Source: Pseudomonas chlororaphis (lineage in GTDB: Bacteria; Pseudomonadota; Gammaproteobacteria; Pseudomonadales; Pseudomonadaceae). From it: 64,000 nt of DNA. Shown here in pieces: positions 26,377 through 36,877 of the stretch (its first letter is position 1; each line of letters opens with the position of its first letter). The notes below the pieces were generated by a model, which had not been told where the DNA came from, ran no database searches, and saw only the letters and a list, made by a program, of their open reading frames with translations. The stretch lies in NCBI GenBank assembly GCA_001023535.1, contig CP011020.1, forward strand, positions 3,609,734-3,673,733, read 5' to 3'. Position numbers and translations under genes: made by a program.

Positions 26377-27138
26377 TCAGGATTTTTCGAAGCAGCTCGC
26401 AATGAGCTTATCGAGCACCTTGTCGGACTTGGCCTCGGCCTTTTCCATCGTGCGCTGCCAGGTGGGCACGCAGGATCGCAGGTCGGCCTCTTCCTCGGCC
26501 CTGGCCAGCCATTGCCAGCAGTCGTGCCAGTCACCCAGCGCGCCCTGGGCGGACTTGAGCCGTGGCATGGCCGCCTCGGGCAAGCGGTCGAGTTCAGGGT
26601 AGGCTTCGAGGGCGTAGCGCACGCGCTTGATCAGCAGGCGCAACCGGTGACGGTCATGGGCAGGGTCGCGCAAGGCTTCACCGAGTTTTTGCCATTGTTT
26701 GTCCAGGCGCTTTTCGATGCGCTTGCGCAAGCCCTTGAGCAGTCCCTCCCGCTGGGCAGCGCGAATGAAGCGAGGAAAGGCATCGAGGATCATCAGCAAC
26801 TGGCCCAGCTCCGGGCTGCCGGCCACGCTGGGGTACGCGTCGGCCATCAGCGCCCGGCGGCGGCGCGCCGCCTCCACCTGGCCATGTTGTTCGAGGTAGG
26901 CCGCCAGGACTTCCCGGTCGCGCAACGGCGTGGTCAGGGTGCCGACCGCCGAAGCGGCGGTTTCCAGCTGTTCGACCCCGGGCAAGCCACGCAGCGGACG
27001 AAGCAGGCTGCGCAGGCGGCGGACGGTGGTCCGCAGGTCATGCAGCGCTTCGCTGTCGGTATGGGCATTGAGGCGGGCCTGACAGGCCAGCAGGCGGACT
27101 TCCAGGCCCAGTATCCGGGCCACCAGCCGATCGATCAT
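26377..27138 (-). CDS. CHAD-domain protein
   Basis: The 253-residue, strongly helical and basic protein has the CHAD signatures. An N-terminal histidine-arginine helix contains HDLRTTVRRLRSLLRPL (about 33–49), and a symmetrical second helix bundle contains HRLRLLIKRVRYALEAY (about 163–179). The conserved histidines and arginines bind phosphate or polyphosphate; CHAD proteins localise to polyphosphate granules in several bacteria. There is no fused CYTH triphosphatase domain here. The ATG at 27138 is 9 bases from GGAG, better placed than an upstream GTG. Confidence 0.9.
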   Translation of the reverse strand: MIDRLVARILGLEVRLLACQARLNAHTDSEALHDLRTTVRRLRSLLRPLRGLPGVEQLETAASAVGTLTTPLRDREVLAAYLEQHGQVEAARRRRALMADAYPSVAGSPELGQLLMILDAFPRFIRAAQREGLLKGLRKRIEKRLDKQWQKLGEALRDPAHDRHRLRLLIKRVRYALEAYPELDRLPEAAMPRLKSAQGALGDWHDCWQWLARAEEEADLRSCVPTWQRTMEKAEAKSDKVLDKLIASCFEKS

Positions 27139-27154
27139 GGACACTACTCCGTAA

Positions 27155-27240
27155 GCAGCTTAGCGCTGCGGGCTACAAGTGAAGAACACGGTGCGCCCTT
27201 CACTTGTAGCCTGCAACCCATCGCTTGTCGCTGCTTTTAA
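27155..27240. repeat. Long inverted repeat with GCTACAAGTGAAG stem
   Basis: GGCTACAAGTGAAG (27171–27184), a 13-base loop and CTTCACTTGTAGCC (27198–27211) form a perfect 14-base-pair stem. It is nested inside outer AGCAGC/GCTGCT arms and followed by GCTTTTAACG. It is a different repeat class from the two REP families and could also slow transcription of the upstream lipoprotein transcript. Confidence 0.75.
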
Positions 27241-27264
27241 CGTCCTGTAATGGATTCGCGAGGC

Positions 27265-27555
27265 TCAACGGCCAGCGCGAGACTCACGAATGTAGAAGCG
27301 CGCCTTCTCGGCTTTTTTGGAGCAACCTTCGAACGCTTCGAATTGCTGCTGGGTCTTGGCGCCGGTCAACAGCGACAGAGCCTTGGAGTAGCTGACGGTG
27401 CCGGCAAAGCCTTCGGCCTTGGCCAGGTCCAGTTCATGCCAGGCGGCATCGAGCTGGGTACCGCAGCTGTCACGGTAAGCGGTCTTGGCCGCGCAACCGG
27501 TCAGGGCCAGAACCATCAGGGAAGCTACCAGGGGAAGGCAGATCCGGGCTTTCAT
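27265..27555 (-). CDS. Small lipoprotein of unknown function
   Basis: The 96-residue protein begins MKARICLPLVASLMVLALTG with the lipobox LTGC; the cysteine is residue 21. The mature part contains two further cysteines (RDSCGTQLDAAW and FEGCSKKAEKARFYI), spaced so that a disulfide is plausible. A SYSKALSLLTGAKTQQQFEA segment looks like a short helical repeat. The ATG at 27555 is 7 bases from GAGG; an ATG one codon earlier is closer to it. It is divergent from the patatin-like gene. Function unknown. Confidence 0.8.
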   Translation of the reverse strand: MKARICLPLVASLMVLALTGCAAKTAYRDSCGTQLDAAWHELDLAKAEGFAGTVSYSKALSLLTGAKTQQQFEAFEGCSKKAEKARFYIRESRAGR

Positions 27556-27761
27556 CATTACACCTCGAGTCAGGTAAACAGTCGTGCAGGTAAGACGGTT
27601 TCGCCGGCAAAAAGTGCCGAGGCCAGCCGCGTATATTCCAGCGTGGGCGAGCATACGCAAATGCCACGGCGGCGTGTCAAAAAACGACGCCTGCGCCACA
27701 ACGATTGAGCCAAGCAGCTGATCAGTGCATTGTTGAAGTCTGTTCGACAAGAGGCCGGGTC

Positions 27762-28799
27762 ATGACAAAACGTGTCGCATTGGTACTGGGATCGGGCGGC
27801 GCCCGGGGCTATGCCCATATCGGGGTGATCGAAGAAATCGAACGACGTGGCTACGACATTGCCTGCATCGCCGGTTGTTCGATGGGCGCGGTGGTCGGCG
27901 GGATCTATGCCGCCGGCAAGCTCAAGGATTACCGCCACTGGATTGAAAGCCTCGACTACCTGGATGTCCTGCGGCTGGTGGACGTGAGCTTTCGCCTGGG
28001 AGCGATTCGCGGCGAGAAAGTCTTCGGCCAGATCCGCAAGATCGTCGGCGAACTCAACATCGAAGACCTGCGCATTCCCTACACCGCCGTCGCCACCGAC
28101 CTGACCAACCAGCAGGAAATCTGGTTCCAGGAAGGCTGCCTGCATCAGGCGATGCGTGCCTCGGCGGCCATCCCCAGTCTGTTCACCCCGGTGATGCAAG
28201 GCAACCGCATGCTGGTGGACGGTGGCCTGCTCAACCCGCTGCCGATCGTGCCGGTAGTCTCGAGCCATTGCGACCTGATCATCGCGGTCAACCTCAACGC
28301 CACCAACCAGAAGCAGTACAAGCTCCCGGTCATCCAGCGACCCGCCGCGTTCCGGCGACGCTTCGACACCCTCGTCAGCTCGCTGGGTTCGCGCCTGCCG
28401 TTTCGCCGCAAGCAGGCCGAGCAACTGTTGCTGTTGGAACAGGAGGCGCTGAAGGCCGAGGCGGCCGAGATCAATCCCTGGCTGGAATCGGCGGAACCCG
28501 AAGGCCAGCAACCGGCCGCGGCGCCCGAGGCCGAAGGCGCGCCGAAATCCGCCACGGGTTCGTTCATCATCGACAACGTCGGTCCCGCCTCGTTGCTGGA
28601 TTTGATCAACCAGAGTTTCGAGGTGATGCAGACGTCATTGGCCCAGTACAAGATTGCCGGTTATCCGCCAGATGTACTGATCAACGTGCCGAAGCGGGTG
28701 TGCCGTTTCTTCGAGTTCTACAAGGCCCCGGAGCTGATCGCGCTGGGGCGGGAGATTGCCAGCGACACGCTGGATCGGTATGAGAATGAGCAGAAATAG
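27762..28799 (+). CDS. Patatin-like phospholipase (RssA/YchK type)
   Basis: The 345-residue protein has the patatin catalytic dyad. The oxyanion loop is GSGGARGYAHIG (10–21), the nucleophile is Ser40 in GCSMGAVVGG, and the aspartate is Asp153 in LVDGGLLNPLP. After about residue 200 a charged, alanine/glutamate/proline-rich linker (EPEGQQPAAAPEAEGAPKSA) leads to a conserved C-terminal helical part. No signal peptide is present, so it acts in the cytoplasm or on the inner membrane, probably on phospholipids. It is separated from kdpE by a REP pair and is convergent with it. Confidence 0.92.
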   Translation: MTKRVALVLGSGGARGYAHIGVIEEIERRGYDIACIAGCSMGAVVGGIYAAGKLKDYRHWIESLDYLDVLRLVDVSFRLGAIRGEKVFGQIRKIVGELNIEDLRIPYTAVATDLTNQQEIWFQEGCLHQAMRASAAIPSLFTPVMQGNRMLVDGGLLNPLPIVPVVSSHCDLIIAVNLNATNQKQYKLPVIQRPAAFRRRFDTLVSSLGSRLPFRRKQAEQLLLLEQEALKAEAAEINPWLESAEPEGQQPAAAPEAEGAPKSATGSFIIDNVGPASLLDLINQSFEVMQTSLAQYKIAGYPPDVLINVPKRVCRFFEFYKAPELIALGREIASDTLDRYENEQK

Positions 28800-28821
28800 A
28801 CATGATCATCGCCACGCTCTG

Positions 28822-28940
28822 GTGGCGAGGGGATTTATCCCCGCTGGGGCGCCAAGCGCCTCCCTTCAATCGTTCTGCCCCACTCCAAGGCCTGGTTTGG
28901 GGCTGCTTCGCAGCCCAGCGGGGATAAATCCCCTCGCCAC
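28822..28940. repeat. REP pair, GTGGCGAGGGGATTTATCC family
   Basis: GTGGCGAGGGGATTTATCCC (then CGCTGGGGC) is mirrored by GCGGGGATAAATCCCC and TCGCCAC ending at 28940. It lies between the convergent patatin and kdpE genes, where it could also act as a terminator. Confidence 0.92.
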
Positions 28941-28967
28941 AACGTCGTTTGACTGAAGCCCGATGGG

Positions 28968-29666
28968 TTAAGGCCCACCCTCCCCCAACAACCGATACCC
29001 CACCCCCGCCTCGGTCGCGATGAAGCGAGGCCGGGTCGGGTCGTCGGCCAGTTTCTGGCGCAGGTGACCGACCACGATCCGCAGGTAATGGCTGTCTTCG
29101 ACATGGGTCGGGCCCCAGATGTCCTTGAGCAGTTGCTGCTGGGTGATGACCCGCCCCGGGTGCCGCGCCAACTGCGCCAGCACCGCATATTCCTTGCGGG
29201 TCAGGGCCACCTCGGCGCCATCCAGCAACACCCGTCGGTAGGCCAGGTCCACCGTCAGCGGGCCGAATCGCAGCGCCGCTTCCTCAGGCGCCCCGGCCGG
29301 GGCCTGGCGCAACAGGGCGCGGATGCGGGCGAGGAATTCCTGGATCCCGAACGGCTTGGTCACGTAATCATTGGCGCCGTTGTCCAGCGCTTCGACCTTC
29401 TGCGCTTCGCTGGCCCGCACCGAGAGCACCATTACCGGCACCGTCGACCATTGGCGCAACTCACGCAGCACCTGCTGGCCGTCCATGTCCGGCAACCCCA
29501 GGTCGAGCACCAGCAAATCGGGCTTGTTCAGCGCCGCCTGGGCAAGCCCTTGCGCCCCCGTGCCGGCCTCCAGCACCTTGTAGCCTTGGGAGGCCAGGCT
29601 GATACGCAAGAACTTGCGGATCTGCGGTTCGTCATCGATGACCAAGAGGGTCGCGGTCTGGTTCAT
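28968..29666 (-). CDS. kdpE: Response regulator KdpE
   Basis: The 232-residue OmpR-family regulator has a receiver domain (1–120) with acidic pocket Asp11–Asp12, phospho-acceptor Asp55 (LLVLDLGLPDMDG) and the lysine in VTKPFGIQEF. The C-terminal winged helix (about 135–228) includes LTRKEYAVLAQLARHPGRVI and GVGYRL. It activates kdpFABC when potassium or turgor is low. It starts 54 bases after kdpD in the same orientation as the whole kdp cluster. Confidence 0.97.
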   Translation of the reverse strand: MNQTATLLVIDDEPQIRKFLRISLASQGYKVLEAGTGAQGLAQAALNKPDLLVLDLGLPDMDGQQVLRELRQWSTVPVMVLSVRASEAQKVEALDNGANDYVTKPFGIQEFLARIRALLRQAPAGAPEEAALRFGPLTVDLAYRRVLLDGAEVALTRKEYAVLAQLARHPGRVITQQQLLKDIWGPTHVEDSHYLRIVVGHLRQKLADDPTRPRFIATEAGVGYRLLGEGGP

Positions 29667-29720
29667 GGGGCTCGTTCAACGCTGGGTGGGTAGCAAGCGG
29701 CAAGCATATCGCAGGGCCGC

Positions 29721-32372
29721 TCAGGCTTCATCGTCCAGGCCCGGTTGCGTCTGCAACGGCAGGTGCAAAGTGATGCAGGTGCCGCGCCCGTCCAGGCCAT
29801 CACCCACGCTGATGCGCCCACCATGGGCGCCGACCATGCCCTGACAGATCGCCAACCCCAGCCCGGTGCCCTGCCCGCCGCGGTCGCCACGGGCAGCGGT
29901 GTAGAACATGTCGAAAATCTTCTCCCGCTCCTCTTCGGGAATGCCCGGCCCTTCATCGGCGACGGCAAAGAACACCTCGCTGTCCGTCGCCCCGGCACTC
30001 AACCGGAGCCGCCCATGGGCCGGCGAGAAACGCGCAGCGTTCTCCAGCACGTTCACCAGCGCCTGCTCGATCAGCGCCGCATGGACGTACAGCAACGGCA
30101 GTTCAGGCGAGGCTTCAACCGCGAGCGCCAGGGGCGCCAACACCGCGCGCAGGCGGTTCAGGGCACTGCCGACGATATCGGCCGGCGACACCCAATCGCG
30201 CGCCAGTTTCAGCGCGCCGTGCCCCAGGCGGGTCATATCCAGCAGGTTCTGGATATAGCGGTCCAGTCGTTCGGCCTCATCGCGCGTCCCTTCGAGCAAT
30301 TCGCGGCGGTCCTCCAGCGGGATCGCCTCGCCCAGCGCCAGCAGGCTGTCGATGCTGCCGCGCATGGCGGTCAGCGGTGTGCGCAAATCATGGGACACCG
30401 ACGCCAGCAAGGCACTGCGCAACTGTTCGGTTTCCCCGTGCAGGCGCGCCGCTTCCAGGTCCTGGGCCAATTGTGCCCGGGCCAGCGCCTGGGCCAATGG
30501 CTGGCTGAGGGCCGCCAGTAAACGGCGGCGCTGGCCACTGAGCTGCGCGCCTTCCATCGGACACACACCCAGCAAGGCCAGCGGGCCGCCCTCTGCCGAC
30601 AGCGGCCACCACCACCAGCGTCCGGATGGCAACGTCCCGGTGCCGGCGCCGGCCGGTTGATCGTGCTGCCAGGACCAATCGGCGGCCGCGCGTTCGGCTT
30701 CGGTGAACGTCAGCGGTTCGCCGCTCTCGACCTTCCAGTGACCTTGGCCGTCGCGGTTGAGCAGGCACAGTTGCAAGTCGTGCCCGCCACCGAGGTGCTG
30801 CGTGGCGGCGCTGATGACGGCCTGGCGATCGGTAGCGGCGGTGAGCTTGCGCGACAGGTCGAGCAGTTCACTGGTTTCCTGCTGGGTGTCGCGCAGCGCC
30901 TGCAACTGGCGACGCTGGCGGGCGGCCAGGTTGCCGGTCAACGCGGCCATCAAGAGAAAGAACACCAGGGTCAGCACATCTTCTTCGCGCTGGATGGTGA
31001 GGGAAAAATTGGGCGGGATGAACAGGAAGTCGTAGGCCAGGAACGATAGCGCCGCGCAAGCCAGCGCCGGGCCGAGGCTGCTGCGCACGGCCACCAGCAA
31101 CACCGCCATCAGGAACACCAGGGAAATATTGGGCAACGCCAACACCCCCGAGATCCCCCAAGCCAGGGCACTGGCCATGACTGTCGCGACCAATGCCAGC
31201 GCGTAATCGAAGCCGGTCTGCACGCGGCTTGAACGCACACGAGCCGGGCGCGGTTGTTCGTCGCCGTCCAGCACGTTGATTTCCAGGCCTCGGGCATCGC
31301 GCAGCAGCCGTGAGGCCAGGCCACCGCCCAGCCAACGTCGACGCAGACGGGGGCTGGACTGGCCCACCAGCAACAGTGTGGCGCGACGTTCGCTGGCATG
31401 CTGGATCAGTGTCCGAGCCACCTCCGCGGCCCGCAGCAACACCACTTCGCCACCCAGGCGTTCGGCCAGTTGCTGAGCATTCTGCAAGCGCTGGCGCGAG
31501 GCTTCGTCGTGGACACTGCCGTTGTCCACGTGCACCAGGCTCCATGGCAAATGCCGCCGCTGGGCGACGCGACTGGCGTGGCGTACCAGACGCTCCGCCT
31601 GGAGGTCACCGTCCACGCCCACCAGCAATCGCCCGCGTACCGCCGGAGCGGCCTGGCCCAGTTGCCGATAGCCCTGGGCCAGATCGTTATCGACCTGGGC
31701 AGCGGCGGTCTGCATGGCCAGCTCGCGCAAGGCGGTCAGGTTGGTCTGGGTGAAGAAGGCGTCGATGGCCGCGCGAGCCTGTTCCGGTACGTAGACCTTG
31801 CCATCGCGCAGGCGCTCCAGCAGCTCGCGCGGCGGCAGGTCGATCAGCAGCAACTCGTCGGCCTCCTGCAGGACCCAGTCCGGCAGCGTCTCGCGCACCT
31901 GCACGCCCGTGATGCCGCGCACCTGGTCGTTGAGGCTTTCCAGGTGCTGGACGTTGACGGCGGTGTAGACATCGATACCGGCGGCGAGCAGGTCCTGGAT
32001 GTCTTGCCAGCGCTTGAGGTGGCGGCTGCCCGGGGCGTTGCTGTGGGCCAGCTCATCCACCAGGGCCAGGGCCGGCCGGGCCGCGAGCAGACCGTCGAGG
32101 TCCATCTCCTCGAGCATCACGCCGCGATACTCCGAACGCACCAGCGGCTGCTGCGGCAGGCCGCCCAACAGCGCTTCGGTTTCACTGCGTCCGTGGGTCT
32201 CGACCACACCGGCAATCACCTTCACGCCCTGGCGCAGTTGGGTGTGGGCCGCTTGCAGCATGGCGTAGGTCTTGCCGACGCCGGGCGCCGCGCCAAGAAA
32301 GACCTTGAGCCGGCCACGGCCGTTGCGCGGTAGATGGGCTAACAGTGCGTCGGCGCGGCCGGAATCGCTCAT
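29721..32372 (-). CDS. kdpD: Sensor kinase KdpD
   Basis: The 883-residue kinase senses potassium and ionic stress. The N-terminal KdpD domain has a Walker A motif GAAPGVGKT (27–35) and a Walker B-like ALVDELAHSNAPGSRH. A universal-stress-protein-like domain follows (about 250–370), then four membrane spans (about 395–480), a GAF-like region, and the kinase core with the phospho-histidine in SVSHDLRTPLTAM and ATP-binding N, G1 and G2 boxes (NVLENAARFSP, DEGPGIP, GTGLGLAI). The C-terminus has acidic residues (LDDEA). A 128-base gap with a REP pair separates it from kdpC. Confidence 0.96.
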   Translation of the reverse strand: MSDSGRADALLAHLPRNGRGRLKVFLGAAPGVGKTYAMLQAAHTQLRQGVKVIAGVVETHGRSETEALLGGLPQQPLVRSEYRGVMLEEMDLDGLLAARPALALVDELAHSNAPGSRHLKRWQDIQDLLAAGIDVYTAVNVQHLESLNDQVRGITGVQVRETLPDWVLQEADELLLIDLPPRELLERLRDGKVYVPEQARAAIDAFFTQTNLTALRELAMQTAAAQVDNDLAQGYRQLGQAAPAVRGRLLVGVDGDLQAERLVRHASRVAQRRHLPWSLVHVDNGSVHDEASRQRLQNAQQLAERLGGEVVLLRAAEVARTLIQHASERRATLLLVGQSSPRLRRRWLGGGLASRLLRDARGLEINVLDGDEQPRPARVRSSRVQTGFDYALALVATVMASALAWGISGVLALPNISLVFLMAVLLVAVRSSLGPALACAALSFLAYDFLFIPPNFSLTIQREEDVLTLVFFLLMAALTGNLAARQRRQLQALRDTQQETSELLDLSRKLTAATDRQAVISAATQHLGGGHDLQLCLLNRDGQGHWKVESGEPLTFTEAERAAADWSWQHDQPAGAGTGTLPSGRWWWWPLSAEGGPLALLGVCPMEGAQLSGQRRRLLAALSQPLAQALARAQLAQDLEAARLHGETEQLRSALLASVSHDLRTPLTAMRGSIDSLLALGEAIPLEDRRELLEGTRDEAERLDRYIQNLLDMTRLGHGALKLARDWVSPADIVGSALNRLRAVLAPLALAVEASPELPLLYVHAALIEQALVNVLENAARFSPAHGRLRLSAGATDSEVFFAVADEGPGIPEEEREKIFDMFYTAARGDRGGQGTGLGLAICQGMVGAHGGRISVGDGLDGRGTCITLHLPLQTQPGLDDEA

Positions 32373-32402
32373 GTTGGGGGTCTCGTTCAGGCATTAATCA
32401 AG

Positions 32403-32499
32403 CCCTTGTGAGAGCGAGCTTGCTGGCGATGGCGGTGGGACAGTCGCCACTCAGGCCGACTGATACAAAGCCATCGCGAGCAAGCTCGCTCCCACAGGG
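32403..32499. repeat. REP pair between kdpC and kdpD, GAGCGAGCTTGCT family
   Basis: TGTGAGAGCGAGCTTGCTGG (from 32408) is mirrored by CGCGAGCAAGCTCGCTCCCA, ending GGG at 32499. It occupies almost the whole kdpC–kdpD gap and may lower read-through into the sensor genes. Confidence 0.88.
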
Positions 32500-32500
32500 T

Positions 32501-33046
32501 TTACAGCTTTTGCAGCGCCAGGTTCAGCGCCAGGACATTCACCACCGGCGGCCCCACCAGGGGTTGCTCGACATGGGCATCGAGCAGTTGCTCCAGCGTC
32601 GAGACCGGCAGGTTGCGCGCCGCAGCGACACGCGCCAGTTGATAGGCAATTGCGCTCGGTGGCAAGTGCGGGTCCAAGCCACTGCCGGAGGTGGTCAGCA
32701 GCGCCAGCGGCACTGGGCCTGCGCCGGGCACCTGCAACTTCTCGGCGTCGGCGATCACTCGTGCCGCCAGGGCCGGATTGCTGGGCGACAGATTGCTCGC
32801 GCCACTGGCGACCGTGGCGAAGGCCGCGGCCGATGGCCGTGGATGAAACCAGGCATCGCCCGTGAAGTCCTGGGCGATCAACAACGAGCCGCGGACCTTG
32901 CCCTCGGCATCCCTCACCAGGCTGCCGTTGGCCTGGGCGGGAAACGCGACTTGCGCCACGCCCGTGACCACCAGTGGGTAAGCGACACCGGTGACCAGGG
33001 TCATCAGCAGAATCAGGCTCAGGGCCGGGCGTATCAGAGTGGACAT
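32501..33046 (-). CDS. kdpC: Potassium-transporting ATPase subunit KdpC
   Basis: The 181-residue protein has one N-terminal span ([20 protein letters not shown], about 10–29) and a periplasmic domain with the family motifs [46 protein letters not shown] and LNVLALN-type ending. KdpC stabilises the KdpFABC complex and is needed for high-affinity ATP binding. GAGGAG precedes the ATG. It lies 63 bases after kdpB. Confidence 0.97.
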   Translation of the reverse strand: MSTLIRPALSLILLMTLVTGVAYPLVVTGVAQVAFPAQANGSLVRDAEGKVRGSLLIAQDFTGDAWFHPRPSAAAFATVASGASNLSPSNPALAARVIADAEKLQVPGAGPVPLALLTTSGSGLDPHLPPSAIAYQLARVAAARNLPVSTLEQLLDAHVEQPLVGPPVVNVLALNLALQKL

Positions 33047-33109
33047 TTCAAACTCCTCGAATCAGAACACACAGGTGTGGCGAGGGCGCCTGCCAGAAGT
33101 GCAGTCACC

Positions 33110-35164
33110 TCAAACCAGCCTCAACGCCGTCAACGCCATGTCGATCAGCTTGATCCCCACGAACGGCACCACGATCCCACCCAGGCCATAGATCAGCAGG
33201 TTGCGCCGCAACAAGGCCGCCGCGTTCGCCGCTTGCACCCGTACGCCGCGCAAGGCCAGGGGGATCAGCACCACGATGATCAGGGCGTTGAAGACAATGG
33301 CCGACACAATCGCGCTTTGCGGGCTGCTCAGGTGCATCACGTTCAACACGCCGAGCTGTGGATAAATCGAGGCGAACAGCGCCGGCAGGATCGCGAAATA
33401 CTTGGCGATGTCGTTGGCGATGGAGAACGTCGTCAGCGCACCACGGGTCACCAGCAATTCCTTGCCGATCTGCACCACGTCCAGCAACTTGGTCGGGTCG
33501 CTGTCGAGGTCGACCATGTTGGCCGCTTCCCGCGCCGCCTGGGTGCCGTCGTTCATGGCCATGCCGACATCGGCCTGGGCCAGGGCCGGGGCGTCGTTGG
33601 CACCGTCGCCGCACATCGCCACCAGCCGACCGTCATTCTGCTCATGGCGGATGCGCGCCAGTTTTTTCTCCGGCGTGGCCTCGGCCAGCACGTCGTCGAC
33701 GCCTGCCTCTGCGGCAATCGCGGCGGCGGTCAGCGGGTTGTCCCCCGTCACCATCACCGTGCGGATGCCCAACTTGCGCAACTCGGCGAAGCGTTCGCGA
33801 ATGCCTGGCTTGACCACGTCCTTGAGATGAATGACACCCAGCAGCTTGCCGTCCATGCACACCAACAACGGCGTGCCACCGCTCTGAGCGATTTTGTCGA
33901 CTTCCCGGGCCAATGCCGCCGGCAACTCGCTGCGTGGCATACCGATGAAATCCAGCAGCGAATCCACGGCGCCCTTTCGATAAATGCGCCCTTGGTAATC
34001 GCCCCCGGACAAGCGCGTTTCGGCGCTGAACGGCACGGCGGTCAGCGACTCGAGGCCAGGTTCGGGCAGCGGATGCAGGCCTCGCAGATACTCGACGATA
34101 GACTTGCCTTCGGCCGTATCGTCGGCCAGCGAGGCAAACAGCGTACCTTCGGCCAACTCCCTGGCGCTCACCCCAGGGGCGGCATGCACCGCGGCACAGC
34201 GTCGGTTGCCAAAGGTGATGGTGCCGGTCTTGTCCAGCATCAGCACATGCACGTCCCCCGCCGCCTCCACCGCGCGACCGGACTTGGCGATCACGTTCAA
34301 GCGCACCAGCCGATCCATGCCGGCGATGCCGATGGCCGACAGCAGCCCACCGATGGTGGTGGGAATCAGGGTGACCAACAGTGCCACCAGGAACACCAGC
34401 GGCAGGCTGCCGTTGGCGAAATGGGCGAAGGGTTGCAGCGTCACCACCACCAGCAGGAAGATCAACGTCAGGCCAATCAGCAGGATGTCCAGTGCCACTT
34501 CGTTCGGGGTTTTCTGGCGCTTGGCTCCCTCCACCAGGGCGATCATGCGGTCCAGGGTGGACTCGCCAGGGTTGCTGGTAATGCGCACCAGCAACCAGTC
34601 GGAGACCAGCCGAGTGTTGCCGGTGACCGCCGAACGATCGCCGCCGGACTCGCGGATCACCGGCGCCGACTCACCCGTGATCGCCGCCTCGTTGACGGCA
34701 GCGATGCCTTCGATCACCTCGCCGTCCCCGGGAATCATCTCCCCGGCCGCGACACGCACCACGTCGCCCTTGCGCAGACGGGTAGCGGGCACCACTTCAA
34801 ATCCGTTGGCGGTCTGGCGCCGTGCGCTCAGGCCTTCGCTGCCGGCCTTGAGGCTGTCGGCCCGCGCCTTGCCGCGCCCCTCGGCCAAGGCTTCGGCGAA
34901 GTTGGCGAACAGTACGGTGAACCACAGCCACAGAGCGATCTGCACGGCGACGAACGTCGGCACCGCCGTGTCGGGAACGAAGCACAGCACAGTGGTGAGG
35001 ATAGCGGTCAGTTCCACCACCAGCATCACCGGGGCCCGGTGCAACTGGCGTGGGTCGAGCTTGACGAACGCTTGCACCAGCGCTGGCCGCCACAAGGACG
35101 AGAAGTTGGTTTTCAGGGGGTCCGACGTCTTGGCGACGACGGCTTTGCTCATCGGCATATTCAT
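33110..35164 (-). CDS. kdpB: Potassium-transporting P-type ATPase KdpB
   Basis: The 684-residue catalytic subunit is a type IA P-type ATPase. The TGES motif (163–166; its serine is the inhibitory phosphorylation site in E. coli), phosphorylated Asp311 in [26 protein letters not shown] and the [16 protein letters not shown] hinge are all intact. It phosphorylates itself with ATP to drive potassium passing through KdpA. The start is one of several close ATG codons; 35164 is 7 bases from GAGGAA. It follows kdpA closely, separated only by its ribosome site. Confidence 0.96.
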   Translation of the reverse strand: MNMPMSKAVVAKTSDPLKTNFSSLWRPALVQAFVKLDPRQLHRAPVMLVVELTAILTTVLCFVPDTAVPTFVAVQIALWLWFTVLFANFAEALAEGRGKARADSLKAGSEGLSARRQTANGFEVVPATRLRKGDVVRVAAGEMIPGDGEVIEGIAAVNEAAITGESAPVIRESGGDRSAVTGNTRLVSDWLLVRITSNPGESTLDRMIALVEGAKRQKTPNEVALDILLIGLTLIFLLVVVTLQPFAHFANGSLPLVFLVALLVTLIPTTIGGLLSAIGIAGMDRLVRLNVIAKSGRAVEAAGDVHVLMLDKTGTITFGNRRCAAVHAAPGVSARELAEGTLFASLADDTAEGKSIVEYLRGLHPLPEPGLESLTAVPFSAETRLSGGDYQGRIYRKGAVDSLLDFIGMPRSELPAALAREVDKIAQSGGTPLLVCMDGKLLGVIHLKDVVKPGIRERFAELRKLGIRTVMVTGDNPLTAAAIAAEAGVDDVLAEATPEKKLARIRHEQNDGRLVAMCGDGANDAPALAQADVGMAMNDGTQAAREAANMVDLDSDPTKLLDVVQIGKELLVTRGALTTFSIANDIAKYFAILPALFASIYPQLGVLNVMHLSSPQSAIVSAIVFNALIIVVLIPLALRGVRVQAANAAALLRRNLLIYGLGGIVVPFVGIKLIDMALTALRLV

Positions 35165-35174
35165 CATCAATTCC

Positions 35175-36869
35175 TCAGAAGCCCATGCTCAGGTGTTCGG
35201 CGATCGGCCCCAAGGCCAGGGTCGGCAGGAAGGTCAGGCCGCCCACCAGCAGAATCGTCACGGTCAACAAAGTGACGAACAGCGGGCCGTGGGTGGGGAA
35301 GCTGTTCTGCCCGATCGGCGCGGTTTTCTTCAGTGCCAGGCTACCGGCCAACGCCAGCACCGGCAGGATGTAGCCGAAACGACCGATCAACATGCCCAGG
35401 CCCAGCATCAGGTTGTGGAAAGGGGTATTGGCGCTGAACCCACCAAAGGCCGAGCCGTTGTTCGCCCCCGCCGAGGTGTAGGCGTACAGCAACTGGCTGA
35501 AACCGTGGGCACCCGGGTTGCTCACCGCGGCTGCCGGCCCGGGCAGGCTTGCGGCGATGGCGCCCAGCACCAGCACACTCACCGGCATCACCAGCAGGGT
35601 GACCACCAGCAACTGAACTTCCCGGGCGCCGAGCTTCTTGCCCAGGTATTCCGGTGTGCGGCCGATCATCAACCCGGACAGGAACACCGCGATCAGCACG
35701 TTCAGCAACATGCCGTAGAGCCCTGCGCCGACACCGCCGAAAATCACCTCGCCGACCATCATGTTCACCAGCGCAACCATGCCGCTCAGCGGGTTGAGGC
35801 TGTCGTGCATGCCGTTGACCGAGCCATTGGAGGCCGCCGTGGTAGTCACCGACCAGAGCACCGTCGCGGTGGTCCCGAAGCGCGCTTCCTTGCCTTCCAG
35901 CGACGCGGTTTGTTCGACGGCGGGGTTGTTCAAGGTCGGGTTGGGCTGGTACTCGGCCCACAGCGACGTGGCACCACCGATCAGAAACAGCACCAGCATG
36001 CAGGCGATGATTGCCCGGCTCTGGCGCAGGTCCTTGACGTAATGGCCGAAGGTGAACACCAGCGCGGCAGGAATCAGGATGATCGACGCGAGCTCGAACA
36101 GGTTGCTCCAGGCCGTCGGGTTCTCGAACGGGTGCGCCGAGTTGACGCCGAAGAACCCACCACCGTTGGTGCCCAATTGCTTGATCGCAATCTGGCTGGC
36201 CGCCGGCCCCAGCGGGATCACCTGATCGGCGCCCTGCAGGGTCATCCCATGCACATAGTGAGCGAAGGTCTGCGGCACGCCCTGCCACACCAGGAAGAGC
36301 GCCAACAGCAGGCACAACGGCAACAGCCCGTAAAGGGTGGCGCGGGTCATGTCGACCCAGAAGTTGCCCAGCGTCGCGGCGGACTTGCGCCCGATCCCGC
36401 GACACAACGCTACCAGCACCGCCAGGCCGGTGGCGGCGCTGACAAAGTTCTGCACCGTCAGGCCGACCATCTGGCTCAGGTAGCTCACCGACGCCTCGCC
36501 ACTGTAGGACTGCCAGTTGGTGTTGGTCATGAAACTCACGGCCGTGTTGAAAGCCTGGGTCCATTCCATGTCCGGCAGTTGTTCGGTGTTGAGCGGCAGA
36601 TGCCCTTGAAACAGAAGAATCGCAAACAACAGCACAAAGCCCGCCAGGTTGAACGCGAGCAAGGCCAGGGTGTATTTCTGCCAGCTCTGCTCAGCGCCGG
36701 GATCAACGCCTGCCAGCCGATAGCAACCCCGCTCCACGGGCCCGAGAATCGGAGAGAGCCAGGTACGCTGGCCCTCCATCACCCGGTAGTAAAAACGCCC
36801 CAGCAACGGTGCTGGAATCAGCACCAGGGCGAAAAAAGCGAGGATCAGCCCGAAATCATAACCGTGCAT
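35175..36869 (-). CDS. kdpA: Potassium-binding channel-like subunit KdpA
   Basis: The 564-residue membrane protein has four internally repeated M1-P-M2 units with degenerate selectivity-filter glycines. Filter-region segments visible are [55 protein letters not shown] and [21 protein letters not shown]. It takes potassium from the periplasm with micromolar affinity and passes it to KdpB. The start at 36869 gives exactly the family length; longer upstream frames run through kdpF and the promoter. GGAGCGGCT precedes the ATG. Confidence 0.97.
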   Translation of the reverse strand: MHGYDFGLILAFFALVLIPAPLLGRFYYRVMEGQRTWLSPILGPVERGCYRLAGVDPGAEQSWQKYTLALLAFNLAGFVLLFAILLFQGHLPLNTEQLPDMEWTQAFNTAVSFMTNTNWQSYSGEASVSYLSQMVGLTVQNFVSAATGLAVLVALCRGIGRKSAATLGNFWVDMTRATLYGLLPLCLLLALFLVWQGVPQTFAHYVHGMTLQGADQVIPLGPAASQIAIKQLGTNGGGFFGVNSAHPFENPTAWSNLFELASIILIPAALVFTFGHYVKDLRQSRAIIACMLVLFLIGGATSLWAEYQPNPTLNNPAVEQTASLEGKEARFGTTATVLWSVTTTAASNGSVNGMHDSLNPLSGMVALVNMMVGEVIFGGVGAGLYGMLLNVLIAVFLSGLMIGRTPEYLGKKLGAREVQLLVVTLLVMPVSVLVLGAIAASLPGPAAAVSNPGAHGFSQLLYAYTSAGANNGSAFGGFSANTPFHNLMLGLGMLIGRFGYILPVLALAGSLALKKTAPIGQNSFPTHGPLFVTLLTVTILLVGGLTFLPTLALGPIAEHLSMGF

Positions 36870-36877
36870 AGCCGCTC

